This document shows positions 11,637-23,244 of a DNA stretch of 64,000 nucleotides, one piece after another (position 1 is the stretch's first letter; each line of letters begins with the position of its first letter). Origin of the DNA: Tetragonia tetragonoides (lineage: Eukaryota > Streptophyta > Magnoliopsida > Caryophyllales > Aizoaceae); the NCBI GenBank assembly GCA_038025085.1, contig CM076145.1, positions 15,535,000 to 15,598,999 on the forward strand. Reading direction: 5' to 3'. Under the pieces are notes generated by a model. That model was given only the letters and a program-made list of their open reading frames with translations, had not been told where the DNA came from and did not search any database. A program made the position numbers and the translations under genes.

Positions 11637-12564
11637 TAAGGCTGGTAATGGGTGGTGGGTTCATGCATACCAGCTCCACTCGCCCCAAATAAATGGGTGA
11701 AAACCCGATTAAATGGGTTTTTTGATGGATGATGGGTGGATCGGATGGTGAATCGGGTGGGAATTGGGTGATGATTTTCTACCTGCAACCCGACCCAGTA
11801 ATCCACTCATCACCCATTTAATGTTTTAATATATATATTTATATTAAAAAAAAAAAACACAAACCCAATATTTTCTCTGGTCTTCCTCATACAGTCAGAC
11901 ACTCAACCCTTCAATATTCCCTTCTTTGGCCCTGTTCTTTTCATCGATTCCATGCTGCATTCCGTTCCGTTTCATTCCGTTCCAATCCGTTCCGTTCCGT
12001 TTCATTCCGCACCACATTCTGTACTTTATTTTGTCTCACATATTTTTTAATTATCCGCGCCATTCCGTTCCAAACTGTTCCGTTCCATTCCTCATCGTCC
12101 TGCACCATTCCATTGAAGAGAACAGGGCCTTTCTCTCCCTTTCTATCAGCTTATAGGAAGGAAATGCATACGGTTTGATGGAATAGAAAAAGGTGAGCTT
12201 GCCACATGTGTTTATTAAAGGGAGATATGTTGGTGAATCATCCAAAAAAAGAGAGAAATGCTGGTGGGTTTGATTTGATTAGACAATTGAAATGAAACAG
12301 GTGAGCTTTGAAAGATTTTTCAGGTGTTGGCTGTGAAGGATAGAAGGTTTGTTTGTGATTCGCGTCTAGATCTCTTTATTTAGTTTAGTAGTTTATTTCA
12401 CTCGTTTGCCACCCGAATCCATCCGTTTATCCGTAGATGATGGGTGGATTGGATGCGGGTAGAGTGTTTCGTGGATGATGGGTGAACGGGTGAAGCTGAA
12501 AAATTAAATGGGTGGATGCAGGTGATGCTCCACCCGACCCAAATCCGACCCATTGTCATGTCTA
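11637..12564. mobile_element. hAT-like non-autonomous transposon (928 bp)
   Basis: The left end TAAGGCTGGTAATGGGT and the reverse complement of the right end, TAGACATGACAATGGGT, form imperfect terminal inverted repeats of the TAGGGNTGGCAAT style of plant hATs. The flanks CTTACAGG (11629-11636) and CATACAGG (12565-12572) are an 8-bp TSD with one mismatch. Both ends are rich in GGGTGG/CCACCC repeats. A MITE is nested at 11928-12129. No transposase frame is present. Confidence 0.7.
11928..12129. mobile_element. Nested about 200-bp MITE with GGCCCTGTTCT ends
   Basis: GGCCCTGTTCTTTTC at 11928 and GAAGAGAACAGGGCC ending at 12129 are inverted repeats. The interior is a degenerate run of CATTCCGTTCC-like pentamer/decamer repeats. 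The flanking TTT on both sides may be a 3-bp TSD but is too low-complexity to prove it. It lies wholly inside the hAT-like element, so it is younger than that insertion. Confidence 0.6.
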
Positions 12565-12711
12565 CATACAGGTGCTATTTATTGCTCCGTTGCAAGTACC
12601 GCAACTGATCATTTTGGACAATCATGACGCAAGTTAAGAAGGTTGTGCAACTAGACTAGCAGTGGTGCGCCATTACATTGTTTTCATAATTAAGGGAGCC
12701 AAAAAATACTG

Positions 12712-13258
12712 AATTGCTATTTACCGCCCAAAAATACTCACCACCGCTCTTAGAATTTACGATTTTGCCCTTCACTCTAAATAGTCGTTTTTTTTTTCCA
12801 ATTCGTAGTATCGGGCGTCTGCAATTTCCGCCTGACCCATGGGTCAGGCGTCTGCAGATTCCGCCTGATCCATGGGTCAGGCGTAAATTGCAGACGCCTG
12901 GTCCATGGTACAGGCGTCTATTGTTTCCGTCTGTCCCATGGAACGGGCGGAAATTGAAGACGCCTATTCCATGGTTGGGGCGGAAATTGCGGACGCCCGA
13001 TTCAAATTCTGTGAAAAAAAAAAATTACCTCAGACGGCGTCGACCGCACTTCCTGGTCGCTGGCAGACATCCGCGACCGTTGCTTCCTTACCGAATGAGT
13101 GAATGTTGATGAAGGTTGGGTATGAGAGTGGGTGGTAGAGAGGGAGAATTAATGTGAGAGTTAGAGAGGGAGATGATGGGTGAAAATGTGAAGAAGGGCA
13201 AAATTGTAATTTTTAGGGGCGGTATTAAGTAATTTTAGGGCGGTAAATAGCAACACCC
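12712..13258. mobile_element. MULE-like non-autonomous element (547 bp)
   Basis: The terminal inverted repeats share TTGCTATTTACCGCCC (left) with the reverse complement of the right end, which starts GGGTGTTGCTATTTACCGCC. An 11-bp direct repeat AAAAAATACTG flanks both sides (12701-12711 and 13259-13269). A TIR starting with G and a 9-11 bp TSD fit Mutator-like elements. The centre is an exact-period 33-bp repeat. Open frames across it reflect the 33-bp (11-codon) periodicity, and I do not call a protein. Confidence 0.7.
12824..12987. repeat. Five 33-bp tandem units, each centred on a CCATGG palindrome
   Basis: CCATGG occurs at 12837, 12870, 12903, 12936 and 12969, exactly 33 bp apart. Each is embedded in an inverted-repeat unit such as CCTGACCCATGGGTCAGG, separated by GCGTCTGCA / TTCCGCC-type spacers. 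Units diverge in the arms while keeping period and palindromic core. Confidence 0.85.
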
Positions 13259-13269
13259 AAAAAATACTG

Positions 13270-13708
13270 GGAAGAATTAGCAGTCCACTATCATACAAGC
13301 TCCTACCGCTTATTGCTAATGTGGATGATAAGCTTAAGCTCTCTATATCTAAGAGCTGCTCAACATTTTCTTAAAACAGTATCCTTTAGAGACTTACCAA
13401 GTAATTCAGTTCAATGGTATTCCCGATATAGTTGAGAAACATAAAGGTTCTTTTTCTCTTATATATAACTTTTTTATTTTTGATAATCCTCGTATATAAC
13501 TATTTAGTTCAGTTAAATTTAGTTCAATTCTAAAGATTACACTCTATGACTCATAGGCGTAAGCTATAGCTAAACCTAACTCTTTGTACTCCTTCTCTTT
13601 GAAGCATAAATGTACTTGGTTAAATGAGATGAAATGAACGGGTCATCACCGCACAAACATAGCCTTCATGTGGCATCCTACATGTCGTGTCCATACAAAT
13701 CTGACTTA

Positions 13709-13710
<2 letters not shown>
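13270..13710. other. Spacer between the MULE-like element and the first (TA)n tract
   Basis: No gene was seen. The last 75 bp (13634-13710) contains CATCACCGCACAAACAT and related motifs similar to the sequence left of the (TA)n tract at 29637, so it is probably a fragment of Helitron-like family B. Confidence 0.35.

Positions 13711-13766
<56 letters not shown>
13711..13766. repeat. (TA)n microsatellite abutting a Helitron 3' end
   Basis: An uninterrupted TA tract of about 56 bp immediately precedes CTAG at 13767. Confidence 0.95.
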
Positions 13767-13767
<1 letters not shown>

Positions 13768-14171
13768 TAGGAATTACCCGTGCTACGCACGTACGGACCA
13801 TTTGTCACTATATTTTATGCTCAAATAAATTTTTGGATTATTTAAATTATACATAGGTATATAAAGAATAATGAAAAATTGTAATTGGTCGAAACGTTAC
13901 ACAAGTCATACTACTCATCATTCTCCGATTAAAATATAAAATAATATCTATCACTTGTCAGTTAACTTGCAATTTTATTTTTTTTGGAAAAGTTAATAAT
14001 TTTATTTCCAAAAGATATATGAAACATTACAGCTCATTTGGGTCAATCTAGTTGCTCCAACCAAACTAAACCTTTACAGCTAAACAGCAACAACTCAACT
14101 AAGCTACATTCCAACCCACGCAGGGGTAAAAAAAACCAAACAACCAAGAACAAAAAAACAAGCTAGCATCT

Positions 14172-17100
14172 CTAAGGAACATGATTCAGCTCTGACTGCA
14201 TTAGCTGACATAGCTTCTGATCCCTAGAACAATGAGCTCGTGCATGGAGTTGATGAATAATCTTCCTGCAGACTTCCTGCACATTGCTACTCTTCTGGTT
14301 AAAGATCTTCATATTTCTGGCCTCCCAAATAGCATGGCACACTGCCACTATACCAGCTCTTACAACCTTTTGTCCAAGCACTTTTGCCTATAGCAACCTT
14401 TACAGCCCACTCAAGTATTTGTTCCCAGTTTCCAGTAGGAACAGATACCCCAACCCAATCCATCATGATCTTCAGCAGTTGCTTAGAAAGAGAACAATCA
14501 AAGAACAAGTGTGCATGTGACTCATGGGCACTATTACACAACACACACTCCAAATTGGAAATATTCCCAATGCCAAGCTTTAAACGCCTGTCAACTGTTG
14601 GTAATCTCTGCTTACAAATAAGCCAAAAGCAGAAAGCATGCTTAGGAACATTCAGAGGAGCCCAGCAGATTCTAGTCCAGTCCACAGTAGGGCAGTCAGG
14701 GGTAATTTTTCTGTATGCACCACTGCTAGTGTAGTTAAGACTAGTAATAACAGCTTGCTTTACCTTTTCTCTATCATCATATAATTTCTTGATCATTCAT
14801 GAGGCTTGCATAGGACAATTCATGTCCCAGAAGCTTTTGCCTTTGATGTAGTATGCAGCTACCCACTTAATCCACAGTCTCTCCTTGAGTTTATGAATAT
14901 CCCGTACAAGCTTCCCAATTGAAGCAATTTTCCAAAGGTTGCATCTGGAATATCCCCAGCCCCCCCCCCCTGGGACTTAGGGGCATAGACTTGATCCCAT
15001 GACACAAGAGCTCTCCTGGAAGGAGCACAAGAACCAGTCCAAAGAAAGGAGCGGCACAACTTCTCAATGTGATTTAACACAGTCTGAGGGAGGATAAAAA
15101 CCTGAGGCCAGTAGGTTTGTAAAGAAAAAATCACACTCTTCAAAAGCTGAAGGCATCCAGCATAGGAAAGTAACCTACTAGTCCAAATATTCATTCTTGC
15201 AGTCACCTTGTCAATAATGGGTTGACATTGAGCTACATAGAGCCTCTTAGAAGACGGGGGGACTCCCAAGTATTTTACTGGAAGTTCACCCTTGATGAAG
15301 GATGTATTTTGCATGATACTCTGCTGCTGGTCATCATTTAAACCCCCAAAATAAATTTCACACTTATTTAAAATTAGCCTGAAACAACTGAGAAATCATC
15401 AAGACACTGCATAAGACAACTGATTGAGAATTTTTCACCTCGTGAAAACAGCAAGAGATCATCTGCAAAAATGCTATGACATAGCTTGAACTTTGAGCAC
15501 TTAGGATGGTACTTGAACTGTGGTTGTGTCTTCACCTGATCTAAGCACCTTGAGAGATATTCCATCCCTAGAACAAATAGATATGGGGAGAGAGGGTCTC
15601 CCTGTCTGAGACCTTTCTTTACTATAAAAGGAGGGAGCAAGGAGCCATTGTAGCAGATAGAGTAGCTAACTGAAGTTACACAAGTCATAATCATCTGAAC
15701 AAACCTAGAAGGAAAGTGCAGTGCATATAGCATTTGTTCAATGAATGGCCACTCAAGAGAATCATAAGCTTTCCTTAACTCCACCTTAAGAAGCATCTAG
15801 GAGATAAATGCTTCCTACCATAATGTTTTTCCAGTTCACGTGCAAGAATGACATTGTCTGTAATTCTCCTCCCCTTCACAAAAGCAGACTGTTCTTCATG
15901 TATAACAGAGTTAAGGACAACACACATCCTATTGGCTATCATCTTGGAAGCAATCTTATAGAGTACATTACAACAGGAAATAGGTCTAAACTCACTCTCT
16001 TTAGAAGGGTTGTTTACCTTAGGGACTAGTGTAATAGTAGTGCAGTTTAGACTCTTGAGCATCTTGCCATTATGTCGCATATCTAGCACAGCTGCACAAA
16101 CATCTGCCTGCACAATAGGCCAAGCCCTCTTGAAGAAAGCTGATGTAAACCCATCTGACCCTGGGGATTTATTTTCATCCATCCCCAACAAAGCAACTTT
16201 TACCTGTTCCACTATGTAATCTCTTGCCAAATCCAGCTGCTGCTCATAGCTAAGAACCTTGCCCTGCTGCACCATCTCACTGTTAATAGCAGGGATGCTA
16301 TCTGCATTAGTACCCGTTAAGCATCTGATGAAGGTTAAGAATTCATCTTGAATATCAACAGGGTTCTCAACTTTACACCCTTGCTCATCATATATGTGTG
16401 TAACCTTGTTACTGGCCCTCCTAGCCTTCACTGAGGCATGAAAAAATTTGGTGTTGCCATCTCCACATTTCATCCACTGAATTCCAGCCTTCTGCTTGAG
16501 AGAAGCCTCCTCAATCTGACTAAGCTTTTCTAGCTTTGCAATAGCCAATTTTTCAGCTTCAATTAACTGAGAATTAAAAAGATCACACTTGAGTGACTCC
16601 TGAATGAGATTCAGATCCTGTGTAGCATTCTGAATCTTCCCTTGCAGTCCCCCGTATTGCCTAGCATAAACCTTCAGTGCAGCTTTCACTTGTTTAAGTT
16701 TATTTGTGACCTTAAACATAGGGACTCCCCTCCTATCAAACTTCCAGTTATCCTCCACTAGCTGGAGGAAATTAGAGTCCTCAGCCCAGTGAGTGAAGAA
16801 TTTAAAAGGCTTTACCCCCTAAGTGTCATCATGTTGGAGAGTGACTATCCCAGCACAGTGGTCAGAAAGTTGGGATTATGTAAAATCAACCTCAGCAAGA
16901 GGGAAATCATTCAACCAACATTCATTACCCAATACTCTATCTAGCTTAGTGTAAATTCTACTAGAGGAGCTATGTCTATTGCACCAGGTAAAATTCCACC
17001 CTTTAGACCTGATATCAGCAAGCTTCAAGTCAAAGAAAAGGTCCTGCAACTCATTATCACCAGTACTCCTGCCATTATGACTCAGTCTCTCATCAGGTCT

Positions 17101-17214
17101 CAAAGTAGCATTGACATCTCCACCTATGAGCCAAGGTAACACTACAGTCCCCTGTCTCAAAAAATCCCAGCATCTACTCCTTCCATTGACATCATTACTC
17201 CCATACACAGCAGG

Positions 17215-17259
<45 letters not shown>

Positions 17260-17572
17260 AAGCTTGCAGGTAGTACCAAGCCAGCATACTTCAGCAGTAA
17301 TACATTGATCCATTTCAGATATAACATGGACATTAACTCTAGTCGAATTTCATGCAATCATAAATCTACCATTAGGAGATGACTGGTGATTGCAAGCAAC
17401 TTCCCAGTCATTTCCCAGATTATTTTGCAACTTAAAAACACTAGAAATCTTAAGTTTTGTCTCAAGCAATCCTGCAATATCTATTTTATTGTATGTGTTG
17501 CAAGAAATACCTGAGCCCTCTTTGCTTGGAAGGTTTATTGAGGCCTCTCATATTCAAGAAGAGGCACTTCAT
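14172..17572 (-). pseudogene. LINE ORF2: endonuclease, reverse transcriptase, zf-RVT; multiply frameshifted
   Basis: ORF2 starts at ATG 17572-17570 with MKCLFLNMRGLNKPSKQRG, the opening of an AP-type endonuclease. A frameshift near 17485, an in-frame stop near 17350 and an expanded T-run (A-run on plus, 17215-17261) disrupt it. The endonuclease resumes with AVYGSND and LIGGDVNATLRPDE. The RT has FRPISCCNVLYK, QSAFVKGRRITDNV, KVELRKAYDS, GLRQGDPLSPYLF and IFADDLLLFS; FADD is intact. In the first RT aspartate motif a Glu (KVEL) stands where Asp is usual. Frameshifts lie near 15785, 15345 and 14960 (a run of C). The zf-RVT tail (LECVLCNSAHESHAHLFFDC) ends at 14172. No RNase H domain follows, unlike the LINE at 45 kb. 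Confidence 0.88.
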
Positions 17573-17794
17573 GATGCATTGTTGATTTGTTCGGAGGACT
17601 TATCTCCTGCCCCCTTGTTCATCTCCTCTGTTGTTTCATCTTCTATGATTACAATAGATCCATCTGGCATTGCCCCATAAATAACAGTTTTGCTAGTGGT
17701 AGCCAAAGCTTCAAAGGGGTTTGAGGTAATCACAAAATTCTGACCTTTTGCAACTCCCTTTCCCTTGGATTGTACAGTCTTCCAACCTTCAGCA

Positions 17795-18871
17795 TCACTG
17801 GGATTTGCTGAAGTTGCTACCTGTGTGGGCTGCTTTTCTGAACCATTTCTTCCTGGCCTTATTGTTATTTTTACTATCAGGTTTTGTTATTGGGGCTTGC
17901 ACATTCTTCTCTTTCCCACAGTCCTCCAAAACGTGCCCATATTTCAGGCACTTAGAGCACAGGATAGGTTCCCAATCATACAAAATCTGCTGTGTGAATT
18001 CCATACCATCATCATCTGTGACAGTTAATTCTCTCACTAATGGCTTCGTTATGTCAATATCCACAAGCACTCTAGCAAATGAAATCCTTTTCTGCCTAGA
18101 GGTGACTTGATCAGCCATGATAGGCTTACCCAGACAGCTTGTTATACGGCTCAGAGAATCTGGTGACCAGCAAGACAAAGGCAGTTTGGGTAACTGAACC
18201 CACAGTGGTAAACTCCTCACTGAGTCAGAATTGATTTTAAAATTTTCCTCCCATGGCCTCAACACAAATTGTTTAAAATTGAATACAAATGGGCCAGCAT
18301 CAATTACCACATTCATGTCCTCCTCGGTTTGGAACCTAAACACATAATACCCATCTTCATGAGGATAAGTTCTAGGTTTAACCCCCTTCCAATAGTACTC
18401 CACATAGTTCACAATATGTTTCAAATATTGAAATTCCCCCAAAACAAAACCAATTAATATATATTTCCATTTATCAGATTCAGTCTTCAATTCTAGTTTA
18501 TTCAATACCCCAACAGGTTTCCTATCACGAATCACAGGTGGTACAAAATTCAATTTCAAGCAAGGGTTTAAAGGAGGGGGGTTTAGCAGACCTGGCGGAG
18601 ATGGGGCTGAAATCGATTCCTGAGACACCGGAGATGTCACCGGACCTGGTGTAGCAACCATCTCGAGTCTCCTAGCCACATTGCCCCCTTGTTCACCTGA
18701 GAGGCCAGGTATTCCTTTTGAATGAGTCGTACCCGAGAATTCCACATTTTCACCTTCTGATTCGACTTCCTCCTCCACCGGAGAGAGGTCGTTAGCCTGT
18801 TGTGCCTTCAAAAAATCTTTCACTGATGACGTTTAAGTCTTGATAGCAGAACGCTTCCCATTCTTACCCAT
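17795..18871 (-). pseudogene. LINE ORF1: DUF4283 domain plus CCHC zinc knuckle
   Basis: ORF1 of plant L1 elements encodes a nucleic-acid-binding chaperone-like protein. From ATG 18871-18869 the frame reads MGKNGKRSAIKT, then an in-frame TAA near 18835, and continues open from TSSVKDFLKAQQ to 17795. A DUF4283-like block covers the middle (WKYILIGFVLGEF, YYVFRFQTEEDMNVVID, LPLWVQLPKLPLSCW). A CX2CX4HX4C knuckle follows (CSKCLKYGHVLEDC), then a basic tail. Apart from the early stop the frame is continuous, so ORF1 is the better-preserved half. Confidence 0.85.
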
Positions 18872-20830
18872 TGAGAACGAGCAACAATGGTGATAAGTGC
18901 ACGATAGCAGTTTGCCTTATCGTGCGCCCCAGTTAACTTGCAATTGTACATCATATAGTATAACTTAATAACTTGTCACTCCAAATGTGACACGTCATTA
19001 TATTTAAGCATATGCTTACAAAATTCATGTCTAACATGTGTTTATACCTTCATATAAAACGTAATTAGATATTTAAGGCTTGTTATAGTGATGATGATTA
19101 TCCCTCCCACATAATAGTCAATTTTCACATAGCCTACGCTAATACTAATTGATATAATTTTTGTTATTAATCAACCATTGGTTTGATCAAACTGTTCCTT
19201 AATGTGTATTTCAATATTTGGAATATCAAAGTTAAAAGACTTATTTTCTTTCAATTGGAAAAAATTAGCAACAAGCCAACAACTCACTATCTAGAAAAAG
19301 GGAAAATAATATGTAATTTATCAAAATGTGACACTTGTACGTTACCTGCGCTTATACCCACAACTATATAACCCTTGTTATATTATGTTGATCTATTCCC
19401 CAACTATTTATCATCTTATCTATCCCCAATAAGAGTTTTTTTTTTTTTTTGTGTTGAAAACATTAAAACTAAACATCAAGGCCATTTTAGATTGTATTAT
19501 GTAATTCTACCAAAAGAAAAAAAAGAAGGAATATGAATAAGCTATAGCAATTACTGTAGGATGTTGACAACTAATTACTCACCAAAATAAAAAAAAAAAA
19601 GAAAAATATTTAATGTGCAATCAAATTATGACACTTGTCACGTTACTTGCGATCTTACCCAAAACTATATACTTACACCTATTTCACAAATATTAGTCAC
19701 ATGTTAAGTGTCACATAACCTATGGTTATCCCCGCAAATATTAGACAAATATCACCTAACATTTAATACCCACAAGTACAGTATATTACAACTTGTAAAT
19801 GATGATTTTATATGTAACCATTGTCACACATGCGCTTATCCTTGTAAAATTAGGAAAAAAAATATTATTGACATGTTTGTTGTCACATGACCTACGCTTA
19901 TCGTCGCGCCGCAAATATTAGTCAAATATCAGTCAAATATCACCTACCACGTAATACCCACAATATATAATTTAATAAAAATAATCACTCTTTATGTAAC
20001 CCTTATCATATTACACGCACTTATCACCTTAAACATTTTGCCACTTCAAAATACTTTTTCTTCCCAAAATTATAGAACTCAATAAAGTGGTGTGATAGGC
20101 CTGCAAGTGCACGGGTATATCAAAGTAGTAAAATATCGAACCACAAGGAGCTTTCGATTCCAAATAGTAGTTTTTCTTAAATTCAACAAGCTAAGCGATT
20201 AAAAAATGGAGTTTTTGTAATTATCAACTAAGAACGCAAATTAACAATGAAAATATATCAAGAACTAAGACCTAGGATTGACTTTACCTCCATTATAATT
20301 CCTTGATGCAAATGATAAGTCTAACTAGCATGCAAAATCGAGCATATATGCAAGGACAAAATTATAAGACACCAAGAACCCTCTCTCGACGGTTAAAGGA
20401 TACACTTAAAATAACCAAATTCCTATTCTCATGGAATAAAGCTAAATCAAGAGCATTAAGAACACTACAATTCCAAAATATCCCAAGACTTTCTAACCTA
20501 CTCTCGTGATTAGGCAATCTTGTCAATTGTTTGACTTTCGACAACTAACAAGTTTCTCTCGAACATGAGTTAGTCGTCTAACAAATAAACAAGCACACAA
20601 ATAATTGATCGCATCAATATTCTAAAACATACTAATCAAACAAATTAGGGCATCAAGGAACCAAGCTTTGGCTACATCAATCCTAGATGGAAAATTTAGC
20701 TACTCATGATATTCAAGAACAACAAGCAAACAATGAAAACTATATTAAGCATGATTGAACTAGAATTCAACAACAAAATCAAGAACATTCATAAACTAAA
20801 TTCAAATTAAACTAAAAGAAGTAGAGAGAT

Positions 20831-21634
20831 TGATACGAGTGTAACAAGCAACTCAACTGAGCACAAGGAAGAAAGCATGGACGCTAATCAACTATTTGCA
20901 AGCATTAGCACCATTGGTTATGTAGAGGCTCTTAACGATAATCCCAGCTGTTCTAAGGGTTATATCTTAATTACTTTGCTTCATTAGTCCTTAATTACGC
21001 TTTTAATAATGCTTAGGCGTAGCTCTAATTTCTGCATTTTGTTTTGTTAAATATGCGTACTAATTAGGCCGTACAAAAAGGAGTTTGTTCCTTGGCTTAG
21101 TAGTTGATAAAAATAGCTTGAAAATAGCATGGAGTGGGCAGCAAGGCAGAATCAGATGAAGACAAAAGGTACAGCAGCACCAACAAGTGGATTCGTACAA
21201 AGGAGATGCTCCAAATTGTACTATCCGAGTACGCTTGTGAGCTGGAGCCAGGACCACAAAAACGGCTCCTTTTGAGAGCCTTATCTCATTGTGCCACCTT
21301 AGCTTGTTTTTAGAATGATCCTCTAGGGTTCTCAGCTTATAAATAGCATCCTTATCCTTGTAAGAAGGCAGATTTGATGAATGAAAACACATGATAGAGC
21401 ACTGCCTCTGCTCACAAGCTATGCTTGGGTATTTACGCTTCTACTAATTCTTTCTTAGTGCTTGATTGCTTAGGAGAAATTAACAAGGGTGGGGATCCTC
21501 TTAGGCGACTAAAATTGTGCTTAATTGCTGGGTTTTGGAGTTAAGAGTTAATTGCTTTATTCATTTAAACACAAAAACACAAAAAGAAGTTACTTTATTT
21601 CGTTCCAACGAGCTTGCTGTTTGTTTTCGTATCA
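20831..21634 (+). repeat. 5' LTR of the CRM-like element
   Basis: Starts TGATACGAGTGTAACAAGC and ends TTTTCGTATCA. By eye it differs from the 3' LTR at about two dozen positions over about 803 bp, including one single-base indel, roughly 3%. Confidence 0.93.
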
Positions 21635-21637
21635 ATT

Positions 21638-21649
21638 TGGTATCAGAGC
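21638..21649 (+). promoter_or_regulatory. Primer binding site, initiator tRNA-Met type
   Basis: TGGTATCAGAGC three bases after the 5' LTR is the standard PBS complementary to the 3' end of plant initiator tRNA-Met; it primes minus-strand DNA synthesis. Confidence 0.92.
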
Positions 21650-22287
21650 TTTGGTTATTAAGCTCGTTTCTTCTGGGATTCTTGTTATTTGGTCTGTTAT
21701 CTTTCTTCTCGTGGTGGTTTCAAGTGTAAAGGAGGAGTTTTGGACCTTCAAACAGCTCATTATATTTCACCGCTCTCGCTGGACGAGTGACTGTAGCAGT
21801 CTTGGTATTTCTCTTATATCTGAAGTTCTAGAGGTAAAGTTTGTGACTTTCTTAGTTCTTTGGATTCCTAAGACATAGATCTACAAAACTCTCTTGGTGG
21901 AATTTTGATTTTGTCTTAGAAATTCGTGAGATAATTCATGTTATTTGGATCTGTTTTACATGCGTTTGAGCTGAATCTAGTTGTTTGTTGTTGGAAAGTT
22001 ATTTGCTGGTTCTGTTGTGATTATTTGGGTGATATAAGCTTGTAATCTTCTTGTCTTAACCTTTCTCTTCTTAGTCTATATTTCTATCTCTCTCTCTTAT
22101 TCTATTGAAGCAAGAAGATCACACCCTCATTCCTCTAAACGTTTACATCGAACATATTGAAATCTTAGGGGCTCATTTGTGATTTGCTTCCCAAAATACA
22201 ATACCTTCTATTTTCTGTCTAAGCCAGCCACAAAACAAACCCTTAAGCCAAATATTATGCCAACACCACAAAGAACCTAGCTACAAA

Positions 22288-23244
22288 ATGGCTGGAGGTT
22301 TTGAAAGGGGCATGACTTTCGAACAAGCTCAACTCTCGGGACACCTTAGGGCTCTTGAGGATAAGTTCGATCATGTCCTTGTATTTATGGAGAGACAAGA
22401 AGGAGGAGGGAATCCTTTTCACAATAGAGGTGGCCCTCCTTATGAGAGTGGAGACTCTAGCTCATCCCATGGCGAGTCTAGTGAGGGCTCTCGTTCTCAT
22501 TCTCGTCGGAGAAGAAGGGGACACAAGGATGATTTGAGGGACCTCAAGTTGGAGGTTTCGGACTTTGAGGGTACTCTTGACCCTAGTGACTTCCTTGAGT
22601 GGCTACGCAACATTGAGAGGCTTTTTGAAGCCAAGGGCTATGATAATGAGAAATGCTACAAGGTGGCATCCCTTAAGATGAAGAAGTATGCTTCTCTTTG
22701 GCTCGACAATATGCAGCAACAACGAGCAAGAGACGGAAAAAGCAAGGTCAAGACATGGAGTAAGATCAAAACCTTGTTGACAAGGAGGTTTGTGCCCGAA
22801 AGTTATAAGCAAGACCTATACCTCCAACTCACTCAACTATCTCAAGGGGCTATGGAGGTGAAAGAATATGTCCAAGAGTTTGAGAAGCTTGTGATGTCTA
22901 CAGGTGTCATTGAAGCTCACGAACACACCATAGCACGGTTTGTTCATGGCCTAAACCCTAGAATTAGGGAGAGGGTCGAGCTACAGCAATTGTGGACCTT
23001 AGAAGATGCCATCAAGTTGTCTCTCAAGGTGGCCAAGCAACAAAAGGAAAAGAGGTCTTATCCTAAGCTCTTGCCTAAGACCCCAACTACCTATTCTATG
23101 GGAAGTAAAAGTGGCACTGAAGACTCTAGTGTCAAGCAAGAAAAGAAGCCCGAGGCGAGCAAGCTTCTTCTATGGAGAAAAGATGTTACAAGTGCCATGG
23201 TTTTGGCCATTATAAGGCGGATTGTCCTAACAAGAAGGCCTTAA
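22288..23244 (+). pseudogene. Gag of the CRM-like element
   Basis: The frame opens with MAGGFERGMTFEQAQLSGHL, has a Ser/Arg-rich linker (residues about 50-80), then a Retrotrans_gag block (FEGTLDPSDFLEWLRNIERL, MKKYASLWLDNMQQQ, RFVPESYKQDLYLQLTQL, VKEYVQEFEKLVMSTGV). A frame break near 23165 takes it out of the zinc-knuckle frame; it ends at 23244 with a run of unrelated residues. In related elements gag and pol usually form one frame, so this looks like a one-base lesion, not programmed frameshifting; no slippery heptamer was recognised. The CX2CX4HX4C knuckle (CYKCHGFGHYKADC) is encoded just downstream in the other frame. Confidence 0.9.

Larger units (their letters stand above)
13975..18929 (-). 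mobile_element. Full-length or nearly full-length L1-type LINE (4955 bp)
   Basis: A 16-bp TSD, CAGTTAACTTGCAATT, is intact at 13959-13974 and 18930-18945. The minus-strand 5' end starts GGGGCGCACGATAAGGC, followed by a short 5'UTR, ORF1 and ORF2. The 3' end has a short A-rich tail (AAAAAAAATAA on the minus strand). The exact long TSD, tail and intact gene order fit target-primed reverse transcription. Premature stops and frameshifts in both ORFs make it inactive. It inserted into Helitron-like family A sequence. Confidence 0.9.

Noticed and set aside
12714..13109. 131-codon frame with an 11-residue Pro-Trp repeat
   Set aside because: The repeat is a by-product of the 33-bp palindromic DNA repeat in a MULE-like element. 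I keep coding as an alternative but see no start context or conservation.
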